Assembly (NCBI GenBank): GCA_910583835.1
Contig: CAJTYM010000017.1
Coordinates: forward strand, 1 to 64,000
Reading direction: 5' to 3'
Source of the DNA: an uncultured Lachnospiraceae bacterium
Lineage (GTDB): Bacteria > Bacillota > Clostridia > Lachnospirales > Lachnospiraceae
Length of the DNA stretch: 64,000 nt
Part shown: positions 18,257 to 26,951 of the stretch, piece by piece
Numbering within the stretch: position 1 is the first letter of the stretch
Layout of the letters: each line of letters begins with the position of its first letter
Notes under the pieces: model-generated
The model's database searches: none
What the model was told of the DNA's origin: nothing
What the model saw: the letters and a program-made list of their open reading frames with translations, nothing else
Translations under genes and position numbers: made by a program

Positions 18257-18281
18257 CAAGGAAAAGTACAGTTGTATACAA
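18253..18281 (+). promoter_or_regulatory. Promoter with overlapping GntR-type operator
   Basis: TTGACA (18253-18258) and TATACA (18275-18280) are 16 bp apart. The -10 box is embedded in the perfect palindrome TTGTATACAA (18272-18281). This matches the general TNGTATACNA operator pattern known for FCD-subfamily GntR regulators. The gene directly downstream is such a regulator, so autorepression is a strong inference. Confidence 0.7.
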
Positions 18282-18335
18282 TTATTTCTGGTATGGTTTC
18301 TATCATCATGGCAGATGGCGGGAGGCGGATATTCC

Positions 18336-19016
18336 TTGAGTGAGGCAAATTATTTATTAGGGCAGAAGATATTCCAAAAAATCCGGCAGGATATTATCAT
18401 TGGAAGATACAGCAGGAACGAGGAACTGAAGGAGTTGCTGATTGCTTCGGAGATGGGGGTCAGCAGGACGCCTGTCCGTGAGGCGCTGCGTCAGTTAGAG
18501 CGCGAAGGGCTGGTAGCGATTATACCGAACAAAGGCACTTATGTTGTGGGTATCACCACGCAGGACATGAAAGACATTTATGACATCCGTGCAGCTTTGG
18601 AAGGCCTTTGCGTCAGGCAGGCTGCCAATATAGCAACTGCCGAGCAGATAGAAGCGCTGGAGGAGATATTATATCTGGCGGAATACCATTTGCAGAAAGG
18701 GCATAAGAAACAGGTTGCAGAGTTGGGCAGCAAGTTCCATGATATCTTGTATGAGGCGGGCGGCAGCCGGATGCTGAAACGTATCCTGCAGAATTATTAT
18801 CTCTATCTGGAGCAGGTGCGCATGTTTCTTTTTACTATCCCGGGCAAAGTCCGGGAGGACATCAGAGAACACTGGCAGATTTTGGAGGCAATCAAGGAGC
18901 AGAATGGGGAGAAGGCGGAACATGCAGTCAGTAGGCACATTGCCAATGTGATAAAACTGATAGATTCTTATGGATGGGAAAACATTACAGGAGGACAGAA
19001 AGATGGACAAGATTAA
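18336..19016 (+). CDS. GntR/FadR (FCD) family transcriptional regulator
   Basis: From TTG at 18336 the protein is about 226 residues. The N-terminal winged helix contains SEMGVSRTPVREALRQLEREGLV, the signature of GntR HTH proteins. The C-terminal FCD ligand-binding domain has DIYDIRAALEG and the metal-binding His set (KFHDILYEAGG, EHWQILEAI, HIANVIK). TTG follows GGAGG by ten bases. An ATG at 18315 precedes that site and would give seven more residues. Its 3' end overlaps the next gene (icd) by 14 bp, so it probably controls icd together with itself. The ligand is unknown. Confidence 0.9.
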   Translation: MSEANYLLGQKIFQKIRQDIIIGRYSRNEELKELLIASEMGVSRTPVREALRQLEREGLVAIIPNKGTYVVGITTQDMKDIYDIRAALEGLCVRQAANIATAEQIEALEEILYLAEYHLQKGHKKQVAELGSKFHDILYEAGGSRMLKRILQNYYLYLEQVRMFLFTIPGKVREDIREHWQILEAIKEQNGEKAEHAVSRHIANVIKLIDSYGWENITGGQKDGQD

Positions 19017-20211
19017 AATGATAACCCCTTTGGTGGAGATGGACGGAGATGAGATGACCCGCATTCTCTGGAAGATGATTAAGGATGAATTATTGTTGCC
19101 ATTTATTGATTTGAAGACGGAGTATTATGATTTGGGGCTTCAATACCGCAATGAAACCGATGACCAGGTAACTTTTGACTCAGCAAATGCCACTAAGAAA
19201 TATGGTGTTGCCGTAAAATGCGCGACTATTACGCCGAACGCCGCGCGTATGACAGAGTACGATCTGAAGGAAATGTGGAAAAGCCCTAATGGGACTATCC
19301 GTGCTATTTTGGACGGTACGGTATTCCGTACGCCGATTACCGTCAAAGGCATTGAGCCCTGTGTGAAGAACTGGAAGAAACCGATTACGATTGCGCGTCA
19401 CGCTTATGGCGATGTATATAAGGCGAGCGAGATGAAGATACCGGGCGCCGGCAAATGCGAGCTGGTCTATACGGCCGAAGACGGTACGGAGACGAGGGAA
19501 CTGATCCATAACTTTACGGGCGCGGGCGTGATACAGGGCCAGCATAACCTCAATGGTTCGATTGAGAGTTTTGCCAGAAGCTGTTTTAACTATGCGCTGG
19601 ACACGAAACAGGATTTATGGTTTGCCACCAAGGATACGATCTCCAAGAAATATGACCACACGTTCAAAGATATTTTCCAGGAAATCTATGACAAGGAGTA
19701 TGACGAGAAATTCAAGGCGGCAGGCATTGAATATTTCTATACGCTCATTGACGATGCGGTGGCAAGGATTATGAAAGCCGAGGGCGGATTTATCTGGGCG
19801 TGTAAGAATTATGACGGCGATGTAATGAGCGATATGGTGAGTTCCGCATTTGGTTCCCTTGCCATGATGACATCGGTCCTCGTATCCCCGGAGGGTTACT
19901 ATGAGTATGAAGCAGCCCATGGCACGGTACAGCGCCATTATTATAAGCATCTGAAAGGCGAGGAGACGTCTACCAATTCCGTGGCAACTATTTTTGCCTG
20001 GACGGGGGCGCTGAGGAAGCGCGGGGAACTGGACAATCTTCCCGAACTGTCAGTTTTTGCGGATAAGCTGGAACAGGCTTGCCTGTCGACTATCGAATCC
20101 GGCAAGATGACGAAAGACCTTGCATTGATTACAACACTTGAGAATCCGACTGTTTTGAACAGCGAAGGATTTATTAAGGCTATCCGTGAAGAACTGGAAC
20201 GCCTGTTATAG
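19003..20211 (+). CDS. icd: NADP-dependent isocitrate dehydrogenase
   Basis: The 402-residue enzyme converts isocitrate to 2-oxoglutarate and CO2. It is the eukaryote-like homodimeric type: MITPLVEMDGDEMTR at the N-terminus, CATITPNAARM, SPNGTIRAILDGTVFR, CKNYDGDVMSD and EAAHGTVQRHY. ATG at 19003 follows AGGAGGACAGAA and lies inside the end of the gntR gene, giving translational coupling. No citrate synthase or aconitase gene is next to it. It probably supplies 2-oxoglutarate for glutamate synthesis and NADPH. Confidence 0.97.
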   Translation: MDKIKMITPLVEMDGDEMTRILWKMIKDELLLPFIDLKTEYYDLGLQYRNETDDQVTFDSANATKKYGVAVKCATITPNAARMTEYDLKEMWKSPNGTIRAILDGTVFRTPITVKGIEPCVKNWKKPITIARHAYGDVYKASEMKIPGAGKCELVYTAEDGTETRELIHNFTGAGVIQGQHNLNGSIESFARSCFNYALDTKQDLWFATKDTISKKYDHTFKDIFQEIYDKEYDEKFKAAGIEYFYTLIDDAVARIMKAEGGFIWACKNYDGDVMSDMVSSAFGSLAMMTSVLVSPEGYYEYEAAHGTVQRHYYKHLKGEETSTNSVATIFAWTGALRKRGELDNLPELSVFADKLEQACLSTIESGKMTKDLALITTLENPTVLNSEGFIKAIREELERLL

Positions 20212-20223
20212 GAGGAGGAAACC

Positions 20224-22131
20224 ATGATTTTAGCCTGCCAAAACATCAGCAAAGCCTTTGGCACAGACGAAATCATACAACACGCGTCATTCCATATTGA
20301 GGAATATGAGAAGGCGGCAATTGTAGGAATTAACGGAGCAGGGAAGACCACCCTGCTTCGGATTATTATGGGAGAACTGGAGGCGGACGGCGGCGAGGTA
20401 ATCCTGGCCAAGAATAAGACGATTGGCTACCTGCCCCAGAATCCAGATATCGAAGGGAACAGGTCGATTTACGAGGAGGTCCTTTCGGCGAAAGAAGAGC
20501 TTATATCCATGCAGGAGAAGCTTATTTCCATGGAAAAGAAGATGAGCAGCTTAGACGGCAGTGAATTGGAAGATTTTCTGGACAGTTACAACCGCCTGAA
20601 CATGGAATTCGAGCGGCAGGGCGGCCTGTCCTATAAGAGTGAGATTGTAGGCGTCCTCAAAGGGCTTGGATTTGCAGAAGAGGAATTCGGCAAGCATCTG
20701 CGGGAATTGTCCGGCGGGCAGCGTACCAGGGTCTGTCTGGGCAAGCTGTTGGTGACGAAGCCTGATGTGATTTTATTGGACGAGCCTACCAACCATCTGG
20801 ACATCGGCTCCATTACCTGGCTGGAGACATTTCTGCTCAATTATAAGGGAGCGGTGGTCATTGTCTGCCATGACAGGTATTTTCTGGACCGGGTGGTACA
20901 TAAAGTAGTAGAGCTGGACCGCCATCAGGTGTCCGTATTTCTCGGCAATTACAGCGATTATGCCCTGAAAAAGGCCCAGGTGCGGGAAGCGCAGCTCAAA
21001 CAGTATTACAATCAGCAGCGGGAGATTAAACATCAGGAGGAAGTCATTGCCAAGCTCAAGTCTTTTAACCGTGAGAAATCTATCAAACGTGCCGAGAGCC
21101 GTGAGAAGATGCTGGATAAGATAGAGCGTCTGGAGAAGCCTGTGGAGGAGAATACCGACATCCACCTGAATCTGGAACCGCGGATTGTCAGCGGCAATGA
21201 CGTGCTGCGCGTGGAGCAGCTGGCGAAATCGTATCCTGGGCAGCAGCTGTTTTCTGATATTTCATTTGAAATCAAACGCGGGGAGCGCGTGGCATTGATT
21301 GGTGACAATGGGACAGGAAAGACGACCATCTTAAAAATAATCAATGAGATGGCAGAGGCGGACGCCGGGACATTGACGCTAGGAACCAACGTCCACATTG
21401 GCTATTACGACCAGGAGCATCAGGTGCTGCACATGGAAAAGACCCTGGTGGAAGAAATTTCAGACGAGTATCCAAGCCTGACCAACACGGAGATACGCAA
21501 TGTCCTGGCGGCATTCCTGTTTACCGGAGATGAAGTGTTTAAGCGTATCTCGGACTTGAGCGGCGGTGAGCGCGGGCGTGTCTCCCTTGCCAAATTGATG
21601 CTGTCAGAGGCGAATTTCCTGATTCTTGACGAGCCTACGAACCACTTGGACATTACCTCCAAGGAAATCTTAGAGCAGGCCTTGAACCGTTACAAGGGGA
21701 CGGTGCTGTTTGTATCCCATGACCGTTATTTTATCAATAAGACGGCAACCCGCATTTTAAACCTTACCGGGCAGACGCTGGTGAATTACATCGGCAATTA
21801 CGATTACTATCTGGAGAAATGCAGGGAACTGACGGACATCTATGTTCCAGGGCAGCGAGGAGCATCACAGCCAGAGGAAGAGTCCGCCAGCAAAATGGAC
21901 TGGAAACAGCGTAAGGAGGAGCAGGCGCGCCAGCGCAAGCTGGAAAATGACCGCAAGAAAACAGAAGCTGCCATTGAAGATACGGAACAGCGGATAGGCG
22001 AGCTTGAAGAAGCTTTTGCCGACAGTGAAATCGCTACCAATTCGGCAAAGCTGCAGGAACTCCATCAGGAGTATGAAAAGAGGCAGAGGGAACTGGAATC
22101 GCTGTATGAAAAATGGGGGGAATTGATGTAG
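20224..22131 (+). CDS. ABC-F family ATPase (ribosome-associated type)
   Basis: The 635-residue protein has two tandem ATP-binding domains and no membrane segments. Walker A motifs are GINGAGKTT (about 36-44) and GDNGTGKTT (about 359-367). Signatures are LSGGQRTRVCL and LSGGERGRVSL, and both Walker B regions read ILLDEPTNHLD/LILDEPTNHLD. The inter-domain linker is Lys/Arg-rich, and the C-terminal coiled coil spans about 545-635. The layout matches the YdiF/Uup-like ABC-F group, which acts on the ribosome rather than in transport. It starts 12 bp after icd. Confidence 0.95.
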   Translation: MILACQNISKAFGTDEIIQHASFHIEEYEKAAIVGINGAGKTTLLRIIMGELEADGGEVILAKNKTIGYLPQNPDIEGNRSIYEEVLSAKEELISMQEKLISMEKKMSSLDGSELEDFLDSYNRLNMEFERQGGLSYKSEIVGVLKGLGFAEEEFGKHLRELSGGQRTRVCLGKLLVTKPDVILLDEPTNHLDIGSITWLETFLLNYKGAVVIVCHDRYFLDRVVHKVVELDRHQVSVFLGNYSDYALKKAQVREAQLKQYYNQQREIKHQEEVIAKLKSFNREKSIKRAESREKMLDKIERLEKPVEENTDIHLNLEPRIVSGNDVLRVEQLAKSYPGQQLFSDISFEIKRGERVALIGDNGTGKTTILKIINEMAEADAGTLTLGTNVHIGYYDQEHQVLHMEKTLVEEISDEYPSLTNTEIRNVLAAFLFTGDEVFKRISDLSGGERGRVSLAKLMLSEANFLILDEPTNHLDITSKEILEQALNRYKGTVLFVSHDRYFINKTATRILNLTGQTLVNYIGNYDYYLEKCRELTDIYVPGQRGASQPEEESASKMDWKQRKEEQARQRKLENDRKKTEAAIEDTEQRIGELEEAFADSEIATNSAKLQELHQEYEKRQRELESLYEKWGELM

Positions 22132-22132
22132 A

Positions 22133-22180
22133 GTGTTAAATTTTTCACACATTGACATCCATTGCGGGATTCATTATAAT
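22133..22180 (+). promoter_or_regulatory. rex promoter with a Rex-type operator
   Basis: TTGACA (22152-22157) and TATAAT (22175-22180) are 17 bp apart. Directly upstream is GTGTTAAATTTTTCACAC (22133-22150), an imperfect palindrome close to the Rex consensus (TTGTTAAN4TTAACAA, with TTCACA variants). Being immediately upstream of rex, it implies autoregulation by NADH/NAD+. Confidence 0.75.
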
Positions 22181-22218
22181 AAAATGTATGCAGGAATGCC
22201 ATAGTAGGAGGAAAAGCA

Positions 22219-22863
22219 ATGGAGAAGGAAATATCTCAGGCAGTCATCCGCAGAATGCCAAGATATTACAGATATTTGGGAGAACTTTTGGACGATGGCG
22301 TGGAGCGGATTTCATCGAATGATCTGAGCGCGAGGATGCGTGTGACGGCATCGCAGATTCGCCAGGACCTCAATAATTTTGGCGGCTTCGGACAGCAGGG
22401 GTACGGATATAACGTCAAATACCTCTATGATGAAATCGGCAATATTCTGGGAATCAACCAGCGGCACAATATGATTGTGATTGGCGCGGGCAACTTAGGG
22501 CAGGCGCTTGCCAATTATGTGAATTTTGAGAAGCGTGGATTTGTGATTATCGGGCTTTTTGATGTCAACCCCGCCTTGGAAGGGACTTGCGTAAGGGACA
22601 TTAAAGTGCGCATGATGGATGAACTGGAAGCATTTGTGAAGAAGCAGCCAGTGGATATTGCCGCGCTTACCATGCCCAAGGAACATGCCAAGAAGACTGC
22701 CAATATCCTGGTGGATTTGGGTATCAACGCCATTTGGAATTTTGCGCATCTGGATTTGGAGCTGCCGGAGCATGTTGTGGTGGAAAACGTACATCTTTCG
22801 GAGAGCCTGATGCAGCTGTCTTATAATTTTGCAAATTATAAAAAACTAACAGATAAGAAGTGA
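22219..22863 (+). CDS. rex: Redox-sensing transcriptional repressor Rex
   Basis: The 214-residue repressor has an N-terminal winged helix (about 1-80; RMPRYYRYLGELL and RVTASQIRQDLNNFGGFGQQGYGYNV). A Rossmann domain with GAGNLGQALANY (about 89-100) binds NADH. In Firmicutes it represses fermentation and NADH-oxidising genes when NADH is low. ATG at 22219 follows AGGAGG. It is followed without a gap by the coiled-coil gene at 22866. Its own promoter carries a Rex-like site. Confidence 0.97.
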   Translation: MEKEISQAVIRRMPRYYRYLGELLDDGVERISSNDLSARMRVTASQIRQDLNNFGGFGQQGYGYNVKYLYDEIGNILGINQRHNMIVIGAGNLGQALANYVNFEKRGFVIIGLFDVNPALEGTCVRDIKVRMMDELEAFVKKQPVDIAALTMPKEHAKKTANILVDLGINAIWNFAHLDLELPEHVVVENVHLSESLMQLSYNFANYKKLTDKK

Positions 22864-22865
22864 TA

Positions 22866-23480
22866 ATGATGGGAAAAAAGAAAAATGTTATGCCTGGGTT
22901 TGGGCAGATGCTCCATGGGAAAAGGATACCTCTGCTGGTCTTAGACCAGAAATGGCATCAGCTGTTTTTGGATGATAAGCCCAAAGAAATAGAACGCCTG
23001 GAACAGAAGTTAAATAAGCAGCTGGCGACACAGGGCAGGCTCAACCAGGAACTCAAGGACATGAAAGTCTTAAAAAAGAAGCTCATGAAGAATATTGTGG
23101 TCAATATGGATGAAATCGGCGAGCATGGGCAGGAGACCAGGAAGCTGCAGGAAGACCGCCGCCTTATCACGGAAATCAATGATAAGCTGGAGGCAGAAGA
23201 ACTGCAGCTTGAGAAACTGCAGGAGGAAATGGCAGAAGACAATCTCCTGCTGATGGTGGAGACGATGGAATACTGCTACCGGATTATGAACAGCAATGAG
23301 GCGGAGCGTGAGGAGCTTGTTGTGAGGATTGCCCAGATGCGGACGGAACTTAAGACCAAGATTTACCGCAGAGAAGCGATTGAGGAGCAAAACAGGGGAA
23401 TTTATGCCTATCTGCATGATATTTTTGGCGCTCAGGTAGTAGACCTTTTTGATTTGAAATACGAGGACGAATACAAATAA
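22866..23480 (+). CDS. Coiled-coil protein of unknown function downstream of rex
   Basis: The protein is about 204 residues, begins MMGKKKNVMPGFGQMLHGKRIPLLVLDQKWHQLF and is then nearly all coiled coil (35-170) with high Glu, Lys and Leu. There is no signal or membrane segment. The start is uncertain (GTG 22860, ATG 22866 or ATG 22869) and the ribosome binding site is weak, which fits coupling to the rex stop at 22863. I do not recognise the family. It is the last gene before the hairpin at 23479. Confidence 0.72.
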   Translation: MMGKKKNVMPGFGQMLHGKRIPLLVLDQKWHQLFLDDKPKEIERLEQKLNKQLATQGRLNQELKDMKVLKKKLMKNIVVNMDEIGEHGQETRKLQEDRRLITEINDKLEAEELQLEKLQEEMAEDNLLLMVETMEYCYRIMNSNEAEREELVVRIAQMRTELKTKIYRREAIEEQNRGIYAYLHDIFGAQVVDLFDLKYEDEYK

Positions 23481-23531
23481 CAGTTCAGCCAGCCCGTGCC
23501 TTTGCCGATGGTGCGGCTGAACTGTTTTTTA
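23479..23531 (+). terminator. Intrinsic terminator built from a repeat-family end
   Basis: AACAGTTCAGCC (23479-23490) pairs with GGCTGAACTGTT (23515-23526), followed by a T run. The 12-bp arm is identical to the core of the terminal repeat of the elements at 41219 and 36146. Confidence 0.8.
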
Positions 23532-23542
23532 GGAGGAGAAAA

Positions 23543-25051
23543 ATGAGAATTCTGGTTGACAGCGGACAGATGAGACAATGCGATAAAAATACTATTGAGT
23601 ATTTCGGCGTGCCTTCCCTGATATTGATGGAACGCGCTGCCCTCGGCGTTGTGGAAGAGATTGACAAAATTCTCTCAGAGACTTCTGTCGTGAAGGAGAT
23701 ATTGATTGTCTGCGGTTTTGGAAATAACGGCGGGGATGGGCTTGCCATTGCAAGGCTGCTCTGGCAGAAGGGCCATGCCGTCACGGTCGTCATGCCGCCG
23801 GGGGCAAAGACGGTGACGGAAGAGACGAAGGTACAGATGGGCATTTTGGAACGGTACCAGATTCCCATTGAGAGCCGTATCCCGAACCGGGAATTTGATA
23901 TGGTGGTCGATGCCCTGTTCGGCATTGGGCTGACGAGGGATCTTACCGGGCTCTGCCTGGAGTATGTGCTGGAGATGAATGAACTGCATGGGAAGAAGGT
24001 GGCAGTCGATATCCCATCGGGAATCAATGCGGATACCGGCGCGGTGATGGGGGCGGGGTTTTATGCTGATATGACCGTGACCTTTGCATTTGCCAAATTA
24101 GGGCTTATGCTGTTTCCGGGAGCGGAATATGCGGGGGAGGTTGTGGTCAAGGAAATTGGCATTGACCGCTGCAGCTTCCTTGCCGCGAAGCCGGATACTT
24201 TTTGCCTTGATTCCGGTGATTTATGTGAAATCCCTTGCCGCAAGACGCGCTCTAATAAGGGCAGTTATGGGAGGGTGCTTACGATTGCAGGGCAGAAAAA
24301 TATGGCAGGAGCCTCATATTTAAGCGCAAAAGCCTCCTACCTTACAGGGGCAGGGCTGGTAAAGGTGATGACGCCGGAAGATAACCGCATTATCTTACAG
24401 CAGCTTTTGCCGGAGGCGATTTTAGAGACGTATGAGGATGCGGCAGATAACCTGGAGGAATCCCTGTCATGGGCATCTGTCGTAGTGGCTGGTCCCGGGC
24501 TGGGAACAGGCGCGCACGCCAAAGATATCATCCGAAGAGTTCTGCAGTCTGCGGCAGTTCCGGTCATCCTGGATGCGGATGGGCTGAATCTCGTGGCGGA
24601 CAATCCGCAGTGGCTGAAAGAAGCAAAGAATACTGTGATTGTGACGCCGCATTTAGGTGAGATGGCAAGGCTTATCCGTGAAGATATCGCGGTTATCCAG
24701 AATAGGCTGTTGGAGACGGCAAAAGAGTTTGCCGAGGATTACGAAGTGATATGCGTGTTAAAGGATGCAAGGACAGTCACGGCCGTGCCGGGAGGATTTG
24801 CCTGGGTGAATGACAGCGGTAATAATGGCATGGCAACGGCCGGTTCCGGGGATGTGCTTACCGGAGTGCTTGCCGGGCTGATTGCACAGGGCATGGAGCC
24901 GCAATATGCTGCCTCTATGGGGGTGTACCTCCATGGGCTTGCCGGAGATGTGCAGGCTAAGGAGAGGGGAGCCTATGGGCTGATGGCGCAGGATATTTTA
25001 GAGGGCATAGCGCGTGTGCTGGCAGAATTTTCCCAAAACGGCAGTGTATAA
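23543..25051 (+). CDS. nnr: Bifunctional NAD(P)HX epimerase / ADP-dependent dehydratase
   Basis: The 502-residue repair enzyme restores hydrated NADH and NADPH. The N-terminal YjeF_N epimerase domain (about 1-215) shows VCGFGNNGGDGLAIARLL and VDIPSGINADTG. The C-terminal carbohydrate-kinase-like dehydratase domain (about 225-500) shows GSYGRVLTIAGQKNMAGA, VILDADGLN, VTPHLGEMARL and the nucleotide motif TAGSGDVLTG. ATG at 23543 follows AGGAGG. It is upstream of alr, a common neighbour pair in Firmicutes. Confidence 0.96.
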   Translation: MRILVDSGQMRQCDKNTIEYFGVPSLILMERAALGVVEEIDKILSETSVVKEILIVCGFGNNGGDGLAIARLLWQKGHAVTVVMPPGAKTVTEETKVQMGILERYQIPIESRIPNREFDMVVDALFGIGLTRDLTGLCLEYVLEMNELHGKKVAVDIPSGINADTGAVMGAGFYADMTVTFAFAKLGLMLFPGAEYAGEVVVKEIGIDRCSFLAAKPDTFCLDSGDLCEIPCRKTRSNKGSYGRVLTIAGQKNMAGASYLSAKASYLTGAGLVKVMTPEDNRIILQQLLPEAILETYEDAADNLEESLSWASVVVAGPGLGTGAHAKDIIRRVLQSAAVPVILDADGLNLVADNPQWLKEAKNTVIVTPHLGEMARLIREDIAVIQNRLLETAKEFAEDYEVICVLKDARTVTAVPGGFAWVNDSGNNGMATAGSGDVLTGVLAGLIAQGMEPQYAASMGVYLHGLAGDVQAKERGAYGLMAQDILEGIARVLAEFSQNGSV

Positions 25052-25075
25052 TCTTATCAGAAAGGAAGTCTTGAA

Positions 25076-26245
25076 ATGAAGACATACAGCAGGGTCTATG
25101 CACAGATAGATCTTGATAATATCCTCCATAATATACAGCAGATGCAGAATAATATCAACGAAGGAACGAAAATCATGGGGGTAATCAAGACAGATGCTTA
25201 TGGACATGGCGCCGTGCCGATAGGGCGGGAACTGGAGAGGCTTGGCGTTGTCTGGGGATACGCCACGGCAACCGTGGAGGAGGCGGAGATTTTACGCAGG
25301 AATGGACTGAGGAAACCTGTTTTAGTTTTGGGCGCGAGTTTTTCGGAACATTTTGGGGCGCTGGCGAAAGAGGGTATCCGTGCAACGGTATTTTCCTTGC
25401 AGCAGGCGCGGCAGATGGAAACTTATGCCAGGGAATCAGAGCACAAGATTTTTGTCCATATTAAGATTGATACGGGAATGAGCCGCTTGGGATTTCAGGT
25501 CACCAAAGAGGCGGCAGATGAAATAGCACAAATTGCCAAGATGCCGCATATTGTAGTGGAGGGAATGTTTACGCATTTTGCCAAATCAGATGAAAAAGAC
25601 AAGACGATGGCGAGGGAACAGCTGGGCAAGTTTCAGGAGATGAGAGAGATGTTAGAACAGCGCGGGCTGTCAGTGCCTATGCTCCACTGTGCCAACAGTG
25701 CGGCAATTATTGATATGCCGGATACGGGCATGGATATGGTGCGCGCCGGAATCAGCCTGTACGGCATGTGGCCCTCGGCAGAGGTGCAGAAGGAACATGT
25801 AGATTTGCAGCCCGTACTTTCTTTAAAGAGCAGGATTGTCTTTCTCAAAGAACTGGAGGCAGGGCGGACCATCAGTTATGGGGCGGATTATAAGACAACA
25901 GGCAGGCAGCGGATTGCAACCATACCGGTCGGCTATGGGGACGGTTATCCGAGGAGCCTCTCCGGCAAGGGCTATGTATTGATTCATGGAAAACGTGCCC
26001 CCATCTGCGGAAGGATCTGCATGGACCAATTTATGGTGGATGTTACCCACATCCCCAAGGCGAAGGAGGGGGATACGGTAGTCCTGGTGGGGAGGGACGG
26101 CGAAGAGACGATTACCATGGAAGAAATAGGGGAGCTTTCCGGCAGGTTTAACTATGAATTTGCCTGTGATTTGGGCAAACGGATTCCGCGCGTTTATGTG
26201 AAAAATCATAAAGTCACAGAGACGAAAGATTATTTCGGGGAGTAA
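25076..26245 (+). CDS. alr: Alanine racemase
   Basis: The 389-residue PLP enzyme interconverts L- and D-alanine for peptidoglycan. The PLP lysine is K38 in MGVIKTDAYGHGAVP. The catalytic Tyr lies in VGYGDGYPRSLSG, and the C-terminal domain has CGRICMDQFMVDVTH. ATG follows AAAGGAAG. The downstream gene is mazF, as in Bacillus, but here the two are separated by an inserted element rather than an antitoxin gene. Confidence 0.97.
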   Translation: MKTYSRVYAQIDLDNILHNIQQMQNNINEGTKIMGVIKTDAYGHGAVPIGRELERLGVVWGYATATVEEAEILRRNGLRKPVLVLGASFSEHFGALAKEGIRATVFSLQQARQMETYARESEHKIFVHIKIDTGMSRLGFQVTKEAADEIAQIAKMPHIVVEGMFTHFAKSDEKDKTMAREQLGKFQEMREMLEQRGLSVPMLHCANSAAIIDMPDTGMDMVRAGISLYGMWPSAEVQKEHVDLQPVLSLKSRIVFLKELEAGRTISYGADYKTTGRQRIATIPVGYGDGYPRSLSGKGYVLIHGKRAPICGRICMDQFMVDVTHIPKAKEGDTVVLVGRDGEETITMEEIGELSGRFNYEFACDLGKRIPRVYVKNHKVTETKDYFGE

Positions 26246-26249
26246 ATCT

Positions 26250-26460
26250 GAATACACTTTGAGTTTCCCCATTTTATAATTTATAGTGCCAAAAGGTTTC
26301 CATCATAAAATGATGGAAACACTTTGCACATAAAAGCGCTATGGAAAGCTAGCTTTCCAGACGCTTTTTGTGCAAGATGTCTATGCTGCCAAAGGCAGCA
26401 AGACCTTTTGGCACTAAATTATCAGTTATTATAAAAAATGAGGAAACTCAAAGAATACAC
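26250..26460. mobile_element. MITE-like cloverleaf element with perfect 8-bp target duplication
   Basis: The element 26258-26452 has terminal inverted repeats TTTGAGTTTCC and GGAAACTCAAA. It is flanked by identical GAATACAC at 26250-26257 and 26453-26460. An inner stem, AGTGCCAAAAGGT (26285-26297) with ACCTTTTGGCACT (26403-26415), encloses three hairpins: 26296-26320, 26324-26375 and 26384-26400. There is no ORF. It behaves like a non-autonomous transposon with strong secondary structure. I could not assign the transposase family. Confidence 0.75.
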
Positions 26461-26516
26461 ACGAAAAAATTGGGAATAATAGGAAACAGCCTATAAAGTT
26501 TTGGAGTGTGAGACAA

Positions 26517-26864
26517 GTGGTTATTCATAGAGGAGATATTTATTATGCAGACCTGCGCCCGGTGGTGGGCTCAGAACAGGGCGGTATCCGTCCGGTCCTG
26601 ATTATACAGAATGATGTCGGCAACCGGCACAGCCCCACAGTAATCTGTGCAGCCATCACATCGAAGATGAATAAAGCGAAGCTTCCCACCCATGTGGAGC
26701 TGGAAGCCGGAAAATATGATTTGGTGAAGGATTCCGTTGTGCTGCTGGAGCAGCTGCGGACCATTGATAAACAGAGATTGAAGGACAAAGTCTGCCGTCT
26801 GGACAGTGAAATTCTAAAAAAAGTTGACAGAGCGCTTGAAATCAGTCTGGAATTGTATACATAA
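26517..26864 (+). CDS. MazF/NdoA-type mRNA interferase
   Basis: The protein is about 115 residues with the PemK/MazF fold. It reads HRGDIYYADLRPVVGSEQGGIRPVLIIQND, then TVICAAITSK, LLEQLRTIDKQRL and a C-terminal helix. These toxins cut single-stranded mRNA at short sites. I chose GTG at 26517 because GGAG lies ten bases upstream; GTG at 26508 is also possible but too close to the site. No MazE-like antitoxin ORF is visible upstream or downstream. The space after alr is filled by the cloverleaf element. Confidence 0.93.
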   Translation: MVIHRGDIYYADLRPVVGSEQGGIRPVLIIQNDVGNRHSPTVICAAITSKMNKAKLPTHVELEAGKYDLVKDSVVLLEQLRTIDKQRLKDKVCRLDSEILKKVDRALEISLELYT

Positions 26865-26951
26865 ATCTTGACTAATATACGGCAAAATGGTATATTTCAA
26901 GTGTTTGCTGGAATCGGCAGAAGAGTACAGAGAGAAAAAGGAGTCAAAAGT

